Assembly (NCBI RefSeq): GCF_002836775.1 | Contig: NZ_PJAQ01000068.1 | Location: 310,001-374,000, forward strand | DNA length: 64,000 bases | Reading direction: 5' to 3' | Source: Colwellia sp. 12G3 | GTDB taxonomy: Bacteria; Pseudomonadota; Gammaproteobacteria; Enterobacterales; Alteromonadaceae | In this document: positions 1 to 8,373 of the stretch, piece by piece | Numbering within the stretch: the stretch's first letter is position 1 | Layout: every line of letters starts with the position of its first letter | Notes under the pieces: generated by a model | What the model was told of the DNA's origin: nothing | Database searches by the model: none | What the model saw: the letters and a program-made list of their open reading frames with translations, nothing else | Made by a program: the position numbers and the translations under genes

Positions 1-812
1 AAGTGCTCACGGTGGAATTACAACAAGCCACCGCAGATGCCGCCGCTAAAAAGAGCCTGCGAGCAAATAATATCATCCCTATCTACCAATACAATGAAGC
101 ACAACTCCGCGAAAAGAAGCTGCTATTGCAACTTGAAATAGCAAGATTTGAATTGACCCAACTACCAAGGTTACAGGCTAGCTTATTAAATGTTGAGCAG
201 GCAAAAGTCGAGCAACAACAATTACAAGTCAGCTTATTACACGAACAAGTTGACTTGCTTAACGTACGCGCAGAAATTGCCGGCATATTACAAAGTATTG
301 CGGTAGAAGAAGGCCAAGAAGTATCACAAGGCATGGAATTAGCGCGAGTTGCCGATCAACACAGTTTAAAGGCTGAACTGAGAGTACAAGAGAGCCAAGC
401 TAAAGATATCAAAATAGGTCAAATTGTTGAAATAGATACACGTCGCAGCAAAATTTCAGGTGTTATCTCTCGCATTGATCCTGCCGTTATCGGTGGCACG
501 GTAACGGTTGATGTGGAACTGCCTAAACAACTTCCTACAGAGGCTCGTCCTGACCTAAGAGTTAATGGCACCATTGAAGTTATGCGCCTAGAACAAGTAT
601 TACTGCTAGATAAACCTAGTCACTGGAAAGATACCCAGAGCGCCTATTTATACAAACTTAGCAGTGACTCACTCGCAGTAAAAACGAAAGTTAATATCGG
701 CGCAATATCTGCCAACTCAATTCAATTATTAGACGGTATTCAACAAGGCGATCAAGTGATCATGTCCGATATAGCTCATTTACAGCAATACTCGCAGCTA
801 ATTATTAATTAA
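1..812 (+). CDS. HlyD/MacA-type periplasmic adaptor of an ABC efflux system (5' partial)
   Basis: The reading frame is open from the window edge, so the true start lies upstream. The visible ~269 residues begin with a long alpha-helical hairpin rich in Gln, Leu and Ala (about residues 1-85). A lipoyl-like piece with the motif VRAEIAGILQSIAVEEGQEV follows, then beta-barrel and membrane-proximal domains. This is the C-terminal two thirds of a membrane-fusion protein that would link an inner-membrane pump to an outer-membrane channel. The ABC ATPase and FtsX-type permease follow on the same strand after a 59-bp gap, so the three genes look like one tripartite export operon. The substrate cannot be read from the sequence. 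The signal peptide or membrane anchor lies outside the window. Confidence 0.85.
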   Translation, partial: VLTVELQQATADAAAKKSLRANNIIPIYQYNEAQLREKKLLLQLEIARFELTQLPRLQASLLNVEQAKVEQQQLQVSLLHEQVDLLNVRAEIAGILQSIAVEEGQEVSQGMELARVADQHSLKAELRVQESQAKDIKIGQIVEIDTRRSKISGVISRIDPAVIGGTVTVDVELPKQLPTEARPDLRVNGTIEVMRLEQVLLLDKPSHWKDTQSAYLYKLSSDSLAVKTKVNIGAISANSIQLLDGIQQGDQVIMSDIAHLQQYSQLIIN

Positions 813-871
813 GACCTATAACCCAAAATTATAAATAAAAAATCAGCACAAACTATAATCATAAAAAATGG

Positions 872-1690
872 ATGACAATAATGACTAATCAAAAAGCACT
901 CATCAAAATTACACAATTAAGTAAAGTTTATCAAAATGTTAACACTGGCAGTAATTCAAAAGGATTGTCACAAAACCCATCAGAAGATAAATCATCAAAC
1001 AATGGAAAAACCCAGGCACTAAATAATATAAACCTCACCATAAACCAAGGTGACTACCTCGCTATTCAAGGTCCATCTGGTGGAGGTAAGTCAACCTTGT
1101 TATCAATTATAGGTCTATTAGATAATGCCAGTAGTGGTGATTATTACCTGAGTGATGTTTGTGTTTCCAAATTATCTGCAACGCAAATGGCCAAAGTGAG
1201 AAATAGAGAAATTGGCTTCATATTTCAAGACTTTAATTTAATCGGTGATATGACAGTAAGTCAAAATGTTGAACTGCCCTTGATTTATCGCGGCGTAAAA
1301 AAGGCCGAAAGAAAAGCTAAGGTGGCAGAGGTACTTAAGCGAGTGAATATGTCTGAGCGAGCAGAGCATTTACCCAATCAATTATCCGGTGGTCAACAGC
1401 AAAGAGTCGCAGTTGCTCGTGCTTTGGTTGGCAAGCCAACACTATTACTTGCCGATGAGCCTACAGGTAACCTTGATTCAACTAATGGCGACTCGGTAAT
1501 GCAATTACTGAGTGAACTTAACCAGCAAGGCGTAACTATTTGCATGGTAACCCATGATAGCCGTTATGCGCATTTTGCTAAAAACACACTTAATTTATTC
1601 GATGGTAAAGTGGTCAGTAATGTCAGCACTAATGATGAACAAATATCACCAAAGCAAGCAATCCCTAGCGCAATGATCCTAGGAGCATAA
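872..1690 (+). CDS. ABC transporter ATP-binding protein, LolD/MacB type
   Basis: This is the nucleotide-binding subunit of an exporter that works with an FtsX-type permease. Walker A (GPSGGGKST) is at residues 67-75, the signature LSGGQQQR at 171-178 and Walker B LLLADEP at 191-197, followed by the TGNLD stretch typical of the LolD/MacB/FtsE class. At 272 residues it is longer than the usual ~225-235. Part of the excess is a Ser/Asn/Lys-rich insertion at about residues 24-46, between the first strand and the Walker A region, where relatives have only a few residues. The start at 872 has an in-frame alternative ATG at 881. Its stop overlaps the permease start by one base, so translation is probably coupled. 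Function class is certain, substrate unknown. Confidence 0.93.
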   Translation: MTIMTNQKALIKITQLSKVYQNVNTGSNSKGLSQNPSEDKSSNNGKTQALNNINLTINQGDYLAIQGPSGGGKSTLLSIIGLLDNASSGDYYLSDVCVSKLSATQMAKVRNREIGFIFQDFNLIGDMTVSQNVELPLIYRGVKKAERKAKVAEVLKRVNMSERAEHLPNQLSGGQQQRVAVARALVGKPTLLLADEPTGNLDSTNGDSVMQLLSELNQQGVTICMVTHDSRYAHFAKNTLNLFDGKVVSNVSTNDEQISPKQAIPSAMILGA

Positions 1691-4167
1691 TGATGTCAAA
1701 CCAAGACACAATAGCAAATAATTTTATCGAGAACATACTGATAGATATGCGTTACGCTATCACACGCTTTATCGCTCAGCCGGTAATCACTTTGACCATC
1801 ATCTTAACATTGGCATTAAGTATTGGTGCCACCACGGCAATTTTTTCAGTCGTTAATGGTTTACTGTTCCAAGCAACCCCTTTTAAAGATAGTGAGCAGC
1901 TAGTCATACTTGAGCAAAAAGATCTGTCCACACAGCAAAGCTATGGTTTTTCTGCCAGTGAGTTAATGGATTATCAACAACAAGCTAACTCCTTTGAAAA
2001 CATTGCTGAATATCACAATATGACCTTTACCATGTATGGGCATAACGATCCTATTCGAGTGAGAACAGGTGTCGTCTCTACTGATTTTTTTACTATGCTA
2101 AATTTAACGCCTATCTTAGGCAGAACGTTCACTGAAGCAGAAGATGATATTGGTGCTGAGCCTTTAGTTATATTGACTTATGAGTTTTGGCAGAAAGAGT
2201 TTAATGGCAGTGAGTCAGTTATTAATCAAGCGGTAGAGTTTAATAATCGCAGTCACAAAATTATTGGTGTATTGCCAAAATTCCCACAATTTGTTGATGA
2301 AAATGATGTCTTTATGGCAATCCCTTCTTGCCCGTGGCGCAGTGGTGAACACGCCTTAGCTAATCGCAGCATGCGTATGATGACAAGTTTTGCCAAAATA
2401 AAACCGGGCTATACCTTTGAACAAGTTAATAAAGAAATTAGCGAAATCGCCAAAGGGTTGAGCAAGTCATATCCTGAGGCCTATGCTGATGGCGCTGATA
2501 TTAGTGCGAGTGCGTTATCATTACACGATGAGTTGGTGCGCAGCAGTCGTCCTTACTTATATACTTTATTAGCAACGACTTTATTGTTGTTTATTATTGC
2601 CTCAGCCAATGTTACTAACCTAACGTTATCACAGCATGCCAAACGTAAACGTGAATTTGCCGTTAGAGCCTCATTAGGCGCAAGTAAGTTAAGGATCATG
2701 CAATTATTGCTTACCGAAAGTTTGTTACTGTCGCTAATCGGTGGCGGCCTAGGTTTACTGCTGGCCTTTTTTACACTCGATGTTCTAAAAGACATCGTCA
2801 GTCAGTTTAGTAGTCTTGCTAGTGAAATTACTATCGATAGCAAAGTAATGTCGTTTAGCGTAATTATTGCGATTATCTCAGGTATTATTAGTGGCCTAGC
2901 GCCAAGTTTCACTAAAGTGAATTTAGTCAGTTCATTAAAAGAAGGCGGAAAATCTTCTTATTCAACAGACCATGGCATCTTAAGAAATGGCTTACTAATC
3001 TGTCAATTTTCGCTATCTCTTATGTTATTAATTTCTGCTGGTTTAACCATTAAAAGCTTAAGTAATTTACAAAGCATTGATGTCGGTTTTACTTCAGAAA
3101 AAGTCGCCATTTCTCAAATTGATTTAAACTGGACGGTTTATAGTAATGCGCAAGAAAGATGGCAAATAGCTGAACAAATACTGCAAGAAGTCCGTAAATT
3201 ACCTTACCTCGGTAGTTCAGCACTGAGCATGACTTACCCAAATGATACTGTCGCTGCGAGTTACAACAATATTAACGAAGCCGTACAACTTGATGATCGC
3301 GACTATAACCCCGATGATATTTTGAGTAATTCGTTTGTTCGTCCTATCACGGACGGTTACTTTAAAACCCTTGATAGTCAAATACTGTTCGGCCGTAGTT
3401 TCAGTCAATATGATGATAGTGCAGCTGCAAATGTCGTCATTATTAATGAGAAGCTTGCTAAACAGTGGTGGCCTAATGAAAGTGCGATTAATCACAGCAT
3501 ATCCTTAGACAAAGGTGAAAACTGGTTCACTATTGTTGGCATTGTTGAAAATATCCATGAGCAAGGTGCTGATGTCGCGCCAAGCTTTCAAATTTATGCA
3601 CCTATGGCACAAGCGGCTACACCACATATTGCCATATTGGCAAAATATAATACTGACAGTGATTTAGCTAATTTTAACCAAGACATTAAAAATATTATTG
3701 GCCAATTAGATAATCGTCAGCCCATATCTAAGTTTGAAAGCTTGCAACAAGCAGCCGATAATGCGCTAGCGCTGCAAAACTTTCTCGCGCAACTGTTAAG
3801 CATATTTTCACTCTTAGCATTACTAATTACAGTGAGCGGTGTTAGTGGTGTAATAAGTTACATGGTGAACTTACGTACCCGAGAAATTGGCATAAGAATG
3901 GCAATAGGCGCAACTAAGTTAAACGTCATCACGTTAATATTGTTTTACGGCATTAAATTGACCTTAGCAGGCCTATTCTTAGGTGGAATTGCTGCTTACT
4001 TTAGCGGTAACTGGCTCAGTCAGCAGCTTTTTGATATTAATGCTTTTGATGTGGTTATTTATGCCTCTACCTTTTCAGTCTTATTATTAATTTCAATTCT
4101 GGCTTGTTTACTGCCAGCTTGGCGAGCAAGCTCTATTGCACCGATGAAAGCGTTAAAGAGTAACTGA
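1690..4167 (+). CDS. ABC transporter permease, MacB/FtsX type with duplicated permease unit
   Basis: An 825-residue inner-membrane protein. One membrane segment lies near residues 28-50, followed by a MacB-like periplasmic domain (about 55-280). Three to four helices follow at about 285-405, then a further helix near 430-455 opening a second periplasmic domain, and a second FtsX helix bundle (about 690-815). The end, LPAWRASSIAPMKALKSN, matches the conserved FtsX C-terminus. The layout of two periplasmic domains and two FtsX units in one chain fits the duplicated-permease (ADOP-like) class rather than single-unit MacB, which has its ATPase fused. It starts on the last base of the ATPase stop codon. 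Together with the adaptor and ATPase it should form a mechanotransmission-type efflux or lipid/peptide export machine. Confidence 0.9.
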   Translation: MMSNQDTIANNFIENILIDMRYAITRFIAQPVITLTIILTLALSIGATTAIFSVVNGLLFQATPFKDSEQLVILEQKDLSTQQSYGFSASELMDYQQQANSFENIAEYHNMTFTMYGHNDPIRVRTGVVSTDFFTMLNLTPILGRTFTEAEDDIGAEPLVILTYEFWQKEFNGSESVINQAVEFNNRSHKIIGVLPKFPQFVDENDVFMAIPSCPWRSGEHALANRSMRMMTSFAKIKPGYTFEQVNKEISEIAKGLSKSYPEAYADGADISASALSLHDELVRSSRPYLYTLLATTLLLFIIASANVTNLTLSQHAKRKREFAVRASLGASKLRIMQLLLTESLLLSLIGGGLGLLLAFFTLDVLKDIVSQFSSLASEITIDSKVMSFSVIIAIISGIISGLAPSFTKVNLVSSLKEGGKSSYSTDHGILRNGLLICQFSLSLMLLISAGLTIKSLSNLQSIDVGFTSEKVAISQIDLNWTVYSNAQERWQIAEQILQEVRKLPYLGSSALSMTYPNDTVAASYNNINEAVQLDDRDYNPDDILSNSFVRPITDGYFKTLDSQILFGRSFSQYDDSAAANVVIINEKLAKQWWPNESAINHSISLDKGENWFTIVGIVENIHEQGADVAPSFQIYAPMAQAATPHIAILAKYNTDSDLANFNQDIKNIIGQLDNRQPISKFESLQQAADNALALQNFLAQLLSIFSLLALLITVSGVSGVISYMVNLRTREIGIRMAIGATKLNVITLILFYGIKLTLAGLFLGGIAAYFSGNWLSQQLFDINAFDVVIYASTFSVLLLISILACLLPAWRASSIAPMKALKSN

Positions 4168-4180
4168 TAACATCTCCTCA

Positions 4181-4222
4181 TTAGCATTGCATAATAACTG
4201 AAAAGTTATTCTGAAATGCTAA
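4181..4222 (+). terminator. Stem-loop after the permease gene
   Basis: Arms TTAGCATT and AATGCTAA (4181-4188 and 4215-4222) enclose a second perfect stem AATAACT/AGTTATT with a GAAA loop, separated by a small internal loop. It lies 13 bases after the permease stop. No T-run follows, so it may be a weak or factor-assisted terminator or an mRNA-stabilising hairpin. Confidence 0.4.
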
Positions 4223-4257
4223 TAGCTGCATTAACTATTCATAGATAATAACTTGAG

Positions 4258-4306
4258 CAATATGACGATTTCGATCATATTGTCTCGCTCATAGATTGGA
4301 TATAAT
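4258..4306 (+). promoter_or_regulatory. Palindromic operator candidate and TATAAT box upstream of the NorE-like gene
   Basis: Positions 4258-4265 (CAATATGA) and 4275-4282 (TCATATTG) are perfect inverted repeats. The interior CGATTTCG is itself symmetric, so the whole 25 bp is a near-perfect palindrome with one bulged base. A consensus -10 box TATAAT lies at 4301-4306, and a possible -35 (TTGTCT, 4280-4285) overlaps the palindrome's right arm with a short 15-bp spacer. A repressor bound here would cover the -35. The site does not match the long NsrR consensus or a clear FNR/DNR box. Confidence 0.5.
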
Positions 4307-4321
4307 TAGGATAAAGTATAA

Positions 4322-4350
4322 AGCCACTTAATCTAAGTTGTTAAGTGGCT
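4322..4350 (+). promoter_or_regulatory. Leader hairpin before the NorE-like gene
   Basis: A perfect 10-bp stem (AGCCACTTAA / TTAAGTGGCT) with a 9-base loop lies between the TATAAT box and the start codon at 4386. It would be in the 5' leader of the mRNA. It may be a stabilising or regulatory hairpin. No T-run follows, so it is not an obvious terminator. Confidence 0.4.
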
Positions 4351-4385
4351 GCTCGCGAATAGATAATTGCACGGCAGGAAACATA

Positions 4386-5003
4386 ATGAATAGTCACCCG
4401 ATAAAAAATTCACTTGGTATTTTTCCAAAATCATGGAGTGAAGAACATGCAGGAAGAATTCCCGGTAATATTCCGATCTGGGTAGGGATACTTTCAGAGC
4501 TAACAGAGTTTGGTATTTTTTTTGCTGCGTATTTTATTGCTAAATTTTATTACCCCGATACCTTTACCCAAGGTCCTCAAAGTTTACACACTTCATTGGG
4601 TGTTACTAATACCATTGTATTATTGTCTTCTAGCTACTTTATGGCCAAAGCCATGTCTTTTATAAGGGTAAATAATAAAATTAAATGTGAGCGATATTTA
4701 TGGTTGGCATTAAGTTGTGGTGTGTTGTATTTGATCATTAAAACTTGGGAGTTTCACTGGAATACGCTACAGGGTTTTAGTGCCAATACTAATGAATTTT
4801 TTACCGTTTATTACTATATGACCTTTAACCATTTTATTCATGTTGGCTGGGCTTCATGTGCCATATTGTGGGTGATATTTCGTTTAAGACGTGGTGCTTA
4901 TTCATCAACAGAGCATTCAGGCTTAGAAGCGTTGGCCGTGTATTGGCATATGATCGATTTAATGTGGATTCTTATTTTCCCATTATTATATGTACTTAGG
5001 TAG
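4386..5003 (+). CDS. Cytochrome c oxidase subunit III-like membrane protein (NorE-like)
   Basis: A 205-residue polytopic inner-membrane protein with about five hydrophobic helices. The opening IPIWVGILSELTEFGIFFAAYF and the end YWHMIDLMWILIFPLLYVLR are typical of the heme-copper oxidase subunit III family, especially the short NorE branch linked to nitric oxide reductase. The start at 4386 was chosen because it has an AGGAA ribosome site and because the upstream alternative at 4338 would begin inside the leader hairpin. A subunit IV-like gene follows after a few bases. No NorC/NorB or oxidase subunit I gene is in the window, so the catalytic partner must be elsewhere. The NorE assignment, as against an ordinary subunit III, is inferred from length and partner. 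Confidence 0.72.
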   Translation: MNSHPIKNSLGIFPKSWSEEHAGRIPGNIPIWVGILSELTEFGIFFAAYFIAKFYYPDTFTQGPQSLHTSLGVTNTIVLLSSSYFMAKAMSFIRVNNKIKCERYLWLALSCGVLYLIIKTWEFHWNTLQGFSANTNEFFTVYYYMTFNHFIHVGWASCAILWVIFRLRRGAYSSTEHSGLEALAVYWHMIDLMWILIFPLLYVLR

Positions 5004-5012
5004 GAAATGATA

Positions 5013-5267
5013 ATGAAACATCCAATAAAATTAGAATACTATTTAGCTGCATTAATAGTAATAACATTACTTAATACCTTTTTGGGCGAAAAATTTTCTT
5101 CAACAACGTTAGTGAGTATATTGATTGCAATAACAGTAACTTATAAAGGTTTTATCGTTATAGATCACTTTATGGAGCTAAAAGGCGCAAATAAGAACTT
5201 ACGTTTTTTAATGCGACTCTACTTTGTTATTTTCCCTTCACTAATAATTGTGAGTGCTTTTTATTAA
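5013..5267 (+). CDS. Small prokaryotic cytochrome oxidase subunit IV-like protein (NorF-like)
   Basis: An ~84-residue protein with three hydrophobic helices, matching the compact COX4-type family found beside NorE/subunit III genes. The central TYKGFIVIDHFMELKG is the recognisable family stretch (a conserved His/Phe-Met-Glu pattern between helices). An AGGAA sequence at 5002-5006 abuts an ATG at 5007 but is well spaced for the second ATG at 5013, which I take as the start. It begins immediately after the NorE-like stop, so the two are co-translated. Probable role: accessory or assembly subunit of a nitric oxide reductase or terminal oxidase. The small size limits certainty. Confidence 0.65.
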   Translation: MKHPIKLEYYLAALIVITLLNTFLGEKFSSTTLVSILIAITVTYKGFIVIDHFMELKGANKNLRFLMRLYFVIFPSLIIVSAFY

Positions 5268-5496
5268 ACTATTAGATTCTGAAGCAAAGACGTAAAACGA
5301 TTGCAGATTTAAAGTTGAAATTAGACATCCGCGCAGGGCTTGATTAGAAACGCTTTTGCTCTGTTATTGCTTCCGGCAATAGGTTAACTATTATCTTCAA
5401 TCAACGTCTTGCTAAAGACTCTTCTAATTCCAGCTGAATTCTTCGTTTTGAGGTAACATGGCTACATACACTTATTATTTATCATAAGGAAATCAC

Positions 5497-5973
5497 ATGA
5501 ACATATCAAAATTAATCTCTACGTACCTATTATTACTAGGAGCTCTGGTAACTACCTCGGCTATAGCTAGCGAACATGAACATAGTCGAGGACACGCATA
5601 CCCTGAACAAAAAATTCAATTAGATCAAGGTCAGAAATGGTCGATTGATACTAGCTTACATATCGGTATGACCAGAATCAAAGCGTCTATGGAAAAGAAC
5701 ATCAATGCCATCCATGATAAAACCTTCAAAGCTGAGCAATATTCAGTGTTAGCCACAGAATTACAAAACCATTTAAGCTATTTATTTACCCATTGTAAGT
5801 TACCCAAAAAGGCCGATAAGCAACTACACACCTTGTTATTTAGTATTATTAAGGGAAATGAACAAATGACTGACTCTGGTAATGAACGTACAGGGGCTAT
5901 CAAGATAATTAATGCACTGCAACAGTATCCACAGTTCTTTGATGATAGAAAATGGCAAGCCTTACAACATTAG
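5497..5973 (+). CDS. Secreted protein of unknown function
   Basis: 158 residues with a clear signal peptide, cleavage expected after the ASA-type site near residue 24 (TTSAIAS, then EHEHSRGHAYP). The mature part is predominantly helical and begins with a His-rich segment (EHEHSRGH). It contains a single Cys in THCKLPKKADKQLH. A good ribosome site (AAGGAA) precedes the ATG. It lies 229 bp after the NorF-like gene on the same strand and may share its physiology, for example periplasmic metal or NO-linked chemistry, but that rests on position alone. I do not recognise the family. Confidence 0.7.
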   Translation: MNISKLISTYLLLLGALVTTSAIASEHEHSRGHAYPEQKIQLDQGQKWSIDTSLHIGMTRIKASMEKNINAIHDKTFKAEQYSVLATELQNHLSYLFTHCKLPKKADKQLHTLLFSIIKGNEQMTDSGNERTGAIKIINALQQYPQFFDDRKWQALQH

Positions 5974-6055
5974 ATGTGTACTTTCATAACGACTTTATTA
6001 TGATTAGATTCAAATAAATAGCATCTACAAAGGGTAATTTAACTAATTTATAACC

Positions 6056-6083
6056 AAAAAAAGGAGCCATTAAGCTCCTTTTT
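6056..6083. terminator. Bidirectional rho-independent terminator
   Basis: Stem AAGGAGC / GCTCCTT with a 6-base loop, flanked by an A-run on the left and a T-run on the right. It lies between the convergent genes ending at 5973 and 6105 and could serve both. Confidence 0.85.
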
Positions 6084-6104
6084 CTTGAATTGATTTATTT
6101 GGCA

Positions 6105-7151
6105 TTACTTCGAAGTAAAAAAGAAACGTTCTAATACTTTCAACGCCGAAACGATGTAAATAATAGCGCCTGATATCAATAAAATACGTTGGACTAAAAT
6201 AGCATTAAAACTTGAATCTGCCGCCATTGCACTATTAATGATGACTAATAAAGCAATAAACCCCGAACTATAGTACTTCGACATATTAGTACCTGAAAAT
6301 ATGTGACGACCAAAAAACAAGGTTGTCGCCAGCAAAAGTATCAAGTAAAAATAAAACTGTGGTACAGCAACAATTAACCAATAGAAAAACCAGGCAAAAA
6401 CACCACCAAGTAATGTTGATAATAAAGAGTTTCTGCCCGCTTCTTTTCCTTGGGTTAAATCAGGTTTTAAAATAAATATCGCTGAAAAAATCATCACCAA
6501 TAAATAATCACTTAAACCATAAGTAATAAATACCGCAGCAATAGGAAAAGCGACTAAGGTACTTTTAAGCGCAAGCTGCGCGGCAACTTTTGAGTAAACA
6601 TTACTGTATTTAGCTTTAACGGGAAAGTGGGTAAAATTCGGATCAGGAAAAACAAAATGCGCCAACCATAACATCGCGATAGTCAACCAACTTGAATAAA
6701 CAAAACCCACTGAAAATCCTATCGCCAAACCTTCATTAGTATTGGCAATCATAGGTAACACTAAAATGGCAATCATCGTCATTAAGGTAAACCAAAATGA
6801 GCCGCCACGGTTTAAATAGTAATAGAGATGAAATAAAACTAAGGCGAGTACGACTAAATAAACAATGGGATATTGTAAAAAAAACAATGAGAATGCTAAC
6901 CCGATAGCAAATGCTTTTAGGGTACTCATCATATTATTTAAACTGGCTTTAACCGAGGGTTTTGGCAACGGCATTGCCAAAATCATCGCAGTAAACACTG
7001 GCATTAAAAAAGCTAACGGCCACTTTATACCATAGGCTAAACCACAGGCTGCCGTGACACCAAAAGCAAAGCGTAAAACCCGCATAGTTTTAACATCACT
7101 ATAGATTGATGCCAACGTTTTAGTTGGTATTACGCCGACTTTAGTAGACAT
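6105..7151 (-). CDS. DUF2955 inner-membrane protein, partner of an EmrA-like adaptor
   Basis: A 348-residue membrane protein with about ten hydrophobic helices in two halves, resembling the FUSC/AaeB-like aromatic-acid exporter group and best matching the DUF2955 family. The start region MRVLRFAFGVTAACGLAYG and the PLAFLMPVFTAMIL stretch are characteristic. The ATG overlaps the end of the upstream adaptor gene by 11 bp, so the pair is translationally coupled. By analogy with AaeA/AaeB it would be the pump component of a small-molecule efflux pair. The substrate is unknown, and the function is inferred from the neighbour. Confidence 0.75.
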   Translation of the reverse strand: MSTKVGVIPTKTLASIYSDVKTMRVLRFAFGVTAACGLAYGIKWPLAFLMPVFTAMILAMPLPKPSVKASLNNMMSTLKAFAIGLAFSLFFLQYPIVYLVVLALVLFHLYYYLNRGGSFWFTLMTMIAILVLPMIANTNEGLAIGFSVGFVYSSWLTIAMLWLAHFVFPDPNFTHFPVKAKYSNVYSKVAAQLALKSTLVAFPIAAVFITYGLSDYLLVMIFSAIFILKPDLTQGKEAGRNSLLSTLLGGVFAWFFYWLIVAVPQFYFYLILLLATTLFFGRHIFSGTNMSKYYSSGFIALLVIINSAMAADSSFNAILVQRILLISGAIIYIVSALKVLERFFFTSK

Positions 7152-8277
7152 AAGAAAGTATGCTTAATACTCTGATCCAAAGCCAACCAAGGCTGTTTAC
7201 AAACCAATTATCACCGGTATAAATTTGTACATCCGCTTGACCACCTAATCGGCGTTTTCCTTTCGTACTGTCATCATTAAAGGTAATCATCACAGGAAAA
7301 CGCTGTGCATCTCTAAGCCAGCCAGTTTTTGACTCAACAGTCGCTAAACCACCGACAGCGCTAGACGATGAGGTATCAACCGCAAAGCCGATACTACTAA
7401 TTTTTCCCTGATAGATAGTGCCTGGGTTAACATCCAAGGCGATTTCAACCGAGTTGCCTATGGCTAAATTTGCTAAGTTATTCTCACGTAAATTGACTTG
7501 GATCCAAGCAGTATTGCCTTCAATAAAGGTCATCGCAGCGGAGCCAGCTTTAGCATAAAATCCGGTGTCTATTTGTAAGTTGGTGATACCACCAAAAGAA
7601 GGCGCTAAAACAACGGTTCGATTTAAATCTAACTGCGCTTTTTTTAGTTGCGCCATCGCCGAGCGAATTCTTGGATTTTCATTGCCTGCTTTGCCCAGTG
7701 ATTGTTTGGCTTTATCTAAGTTAGCTTCGGCGCTGACCACTTCAGCCTTACTTTGTTTGATTGCCGCACGGGCTTTATCACCGTCAGAATGAGAGAGCAC
7801 ATTTTTGTCTTCCATTTCAAACACACGAGCACTTTGCGCTTTCACATGTTCTACATTCGTTTCGGCGACAACCAATTGCGCTTGTGCTGTAACCACGGTT
7901 GCCATACCTGCGCCAATTTCTTGGCCGGCTAATTCCAGTGCCGCTTCGGCATTTTCTACTGCTAATTCATAATCACTGGGATCTATTTTAAATAAAACAT
8001 CACCTGGAGCAACGATTTGATCTTGTTTGACAAAAACTTCAGTTACCCGACCTGATACTTGTGGCACCATAGGGATAACATAGGTTTGAACTCGCGCTTG
8101 GTCTGACCAAGGTGCATGCCTGTCAGCAATGATGTACCAGATAAAAATTAAGGCGGTAATGGCCAATACATATTTAGTGATCTTGCGCACAGGATCTTTT
8201 GTTTCTAATGTTGCATTTACTGGTGCTGTAACTTCTTGAACAGACGTTTCTTTTTTTTGTTGCTCTTGCTCTGACAT
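7141..8277 (-). CDS. HlyD/EmrA-family membrane fusion protein
   Basis: 378 residues: a cytoplasmic Lys/Glu/Gln-rich N-terminus, one membrane anchor at about 33-50 (KYVLAITALIFIWYIIAD), then a lipoyl half (VIPMVPQVSGRVTEVFVKQ). A long helical hairpin rich in Ala/Glu follows (about 105-215), then a second lipoyl half and a beta barrel (VLAPSFGGITNLQIDTGFYA). This is the EmrA/AaeA type of adaptor, anchored in the inner membrane. It is the first gene of a two-gene operon with the DUF2955 protein. An outer-membrane channel such as TolC (gene at 46319) would be needed for export across both membranes. Confidence 0.88.
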   Translation of the reverse strand: MSEQEQQKKETSVQEVTAPVNATLETKDPVRKITKYVLAITALIFIWYIIADRHAPWSDQARVQTYVIPMVPQVSGRVTEVFVKQDQIVAPGDVLFKIDPSDYELAVENAEAALELAGQEIGAGMATVVTAQAQLVVAETNVEHVKAQSARVFEMEDKNVLSHSDGDKARAAIKQSKAEVVSAEANLDKAKQSLGKAGNENPRIRSAMAQLKKAQLDLNRTVVLAPSFGGITNLQIDTGFYAKAGSAAMTFIEGNTAWIQVNLRENNLANLAIGNSVEIALDVNPGTIYQGKISSIGFAVDTSSSSAVGGLATVESKTGWLRDAQRFPVMITFNDDSTKGKRRLGGQADVQIYTGDNWFVNSLGWLWIRVLSILSYVY

Positions 8278-8373
8278 GTTTTTTTATTATTCCATAATAG
8301 ATTGTTTTTTGGTTTTATAACATCAATATCAAGGTTGTTATAGGTAACTTTTATAGACGAAGTTTAAAGAAAG

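Noticed and set aside
4338-4385. Longer N-terminus for the NorE-like protein from the ATG-equivalent at 4338
   Set aside because: It would start inside a perfect hairpin, adds a Cys-rich stretch unlike the family, and lacks a ribosome site; 4386 has AGGAA.
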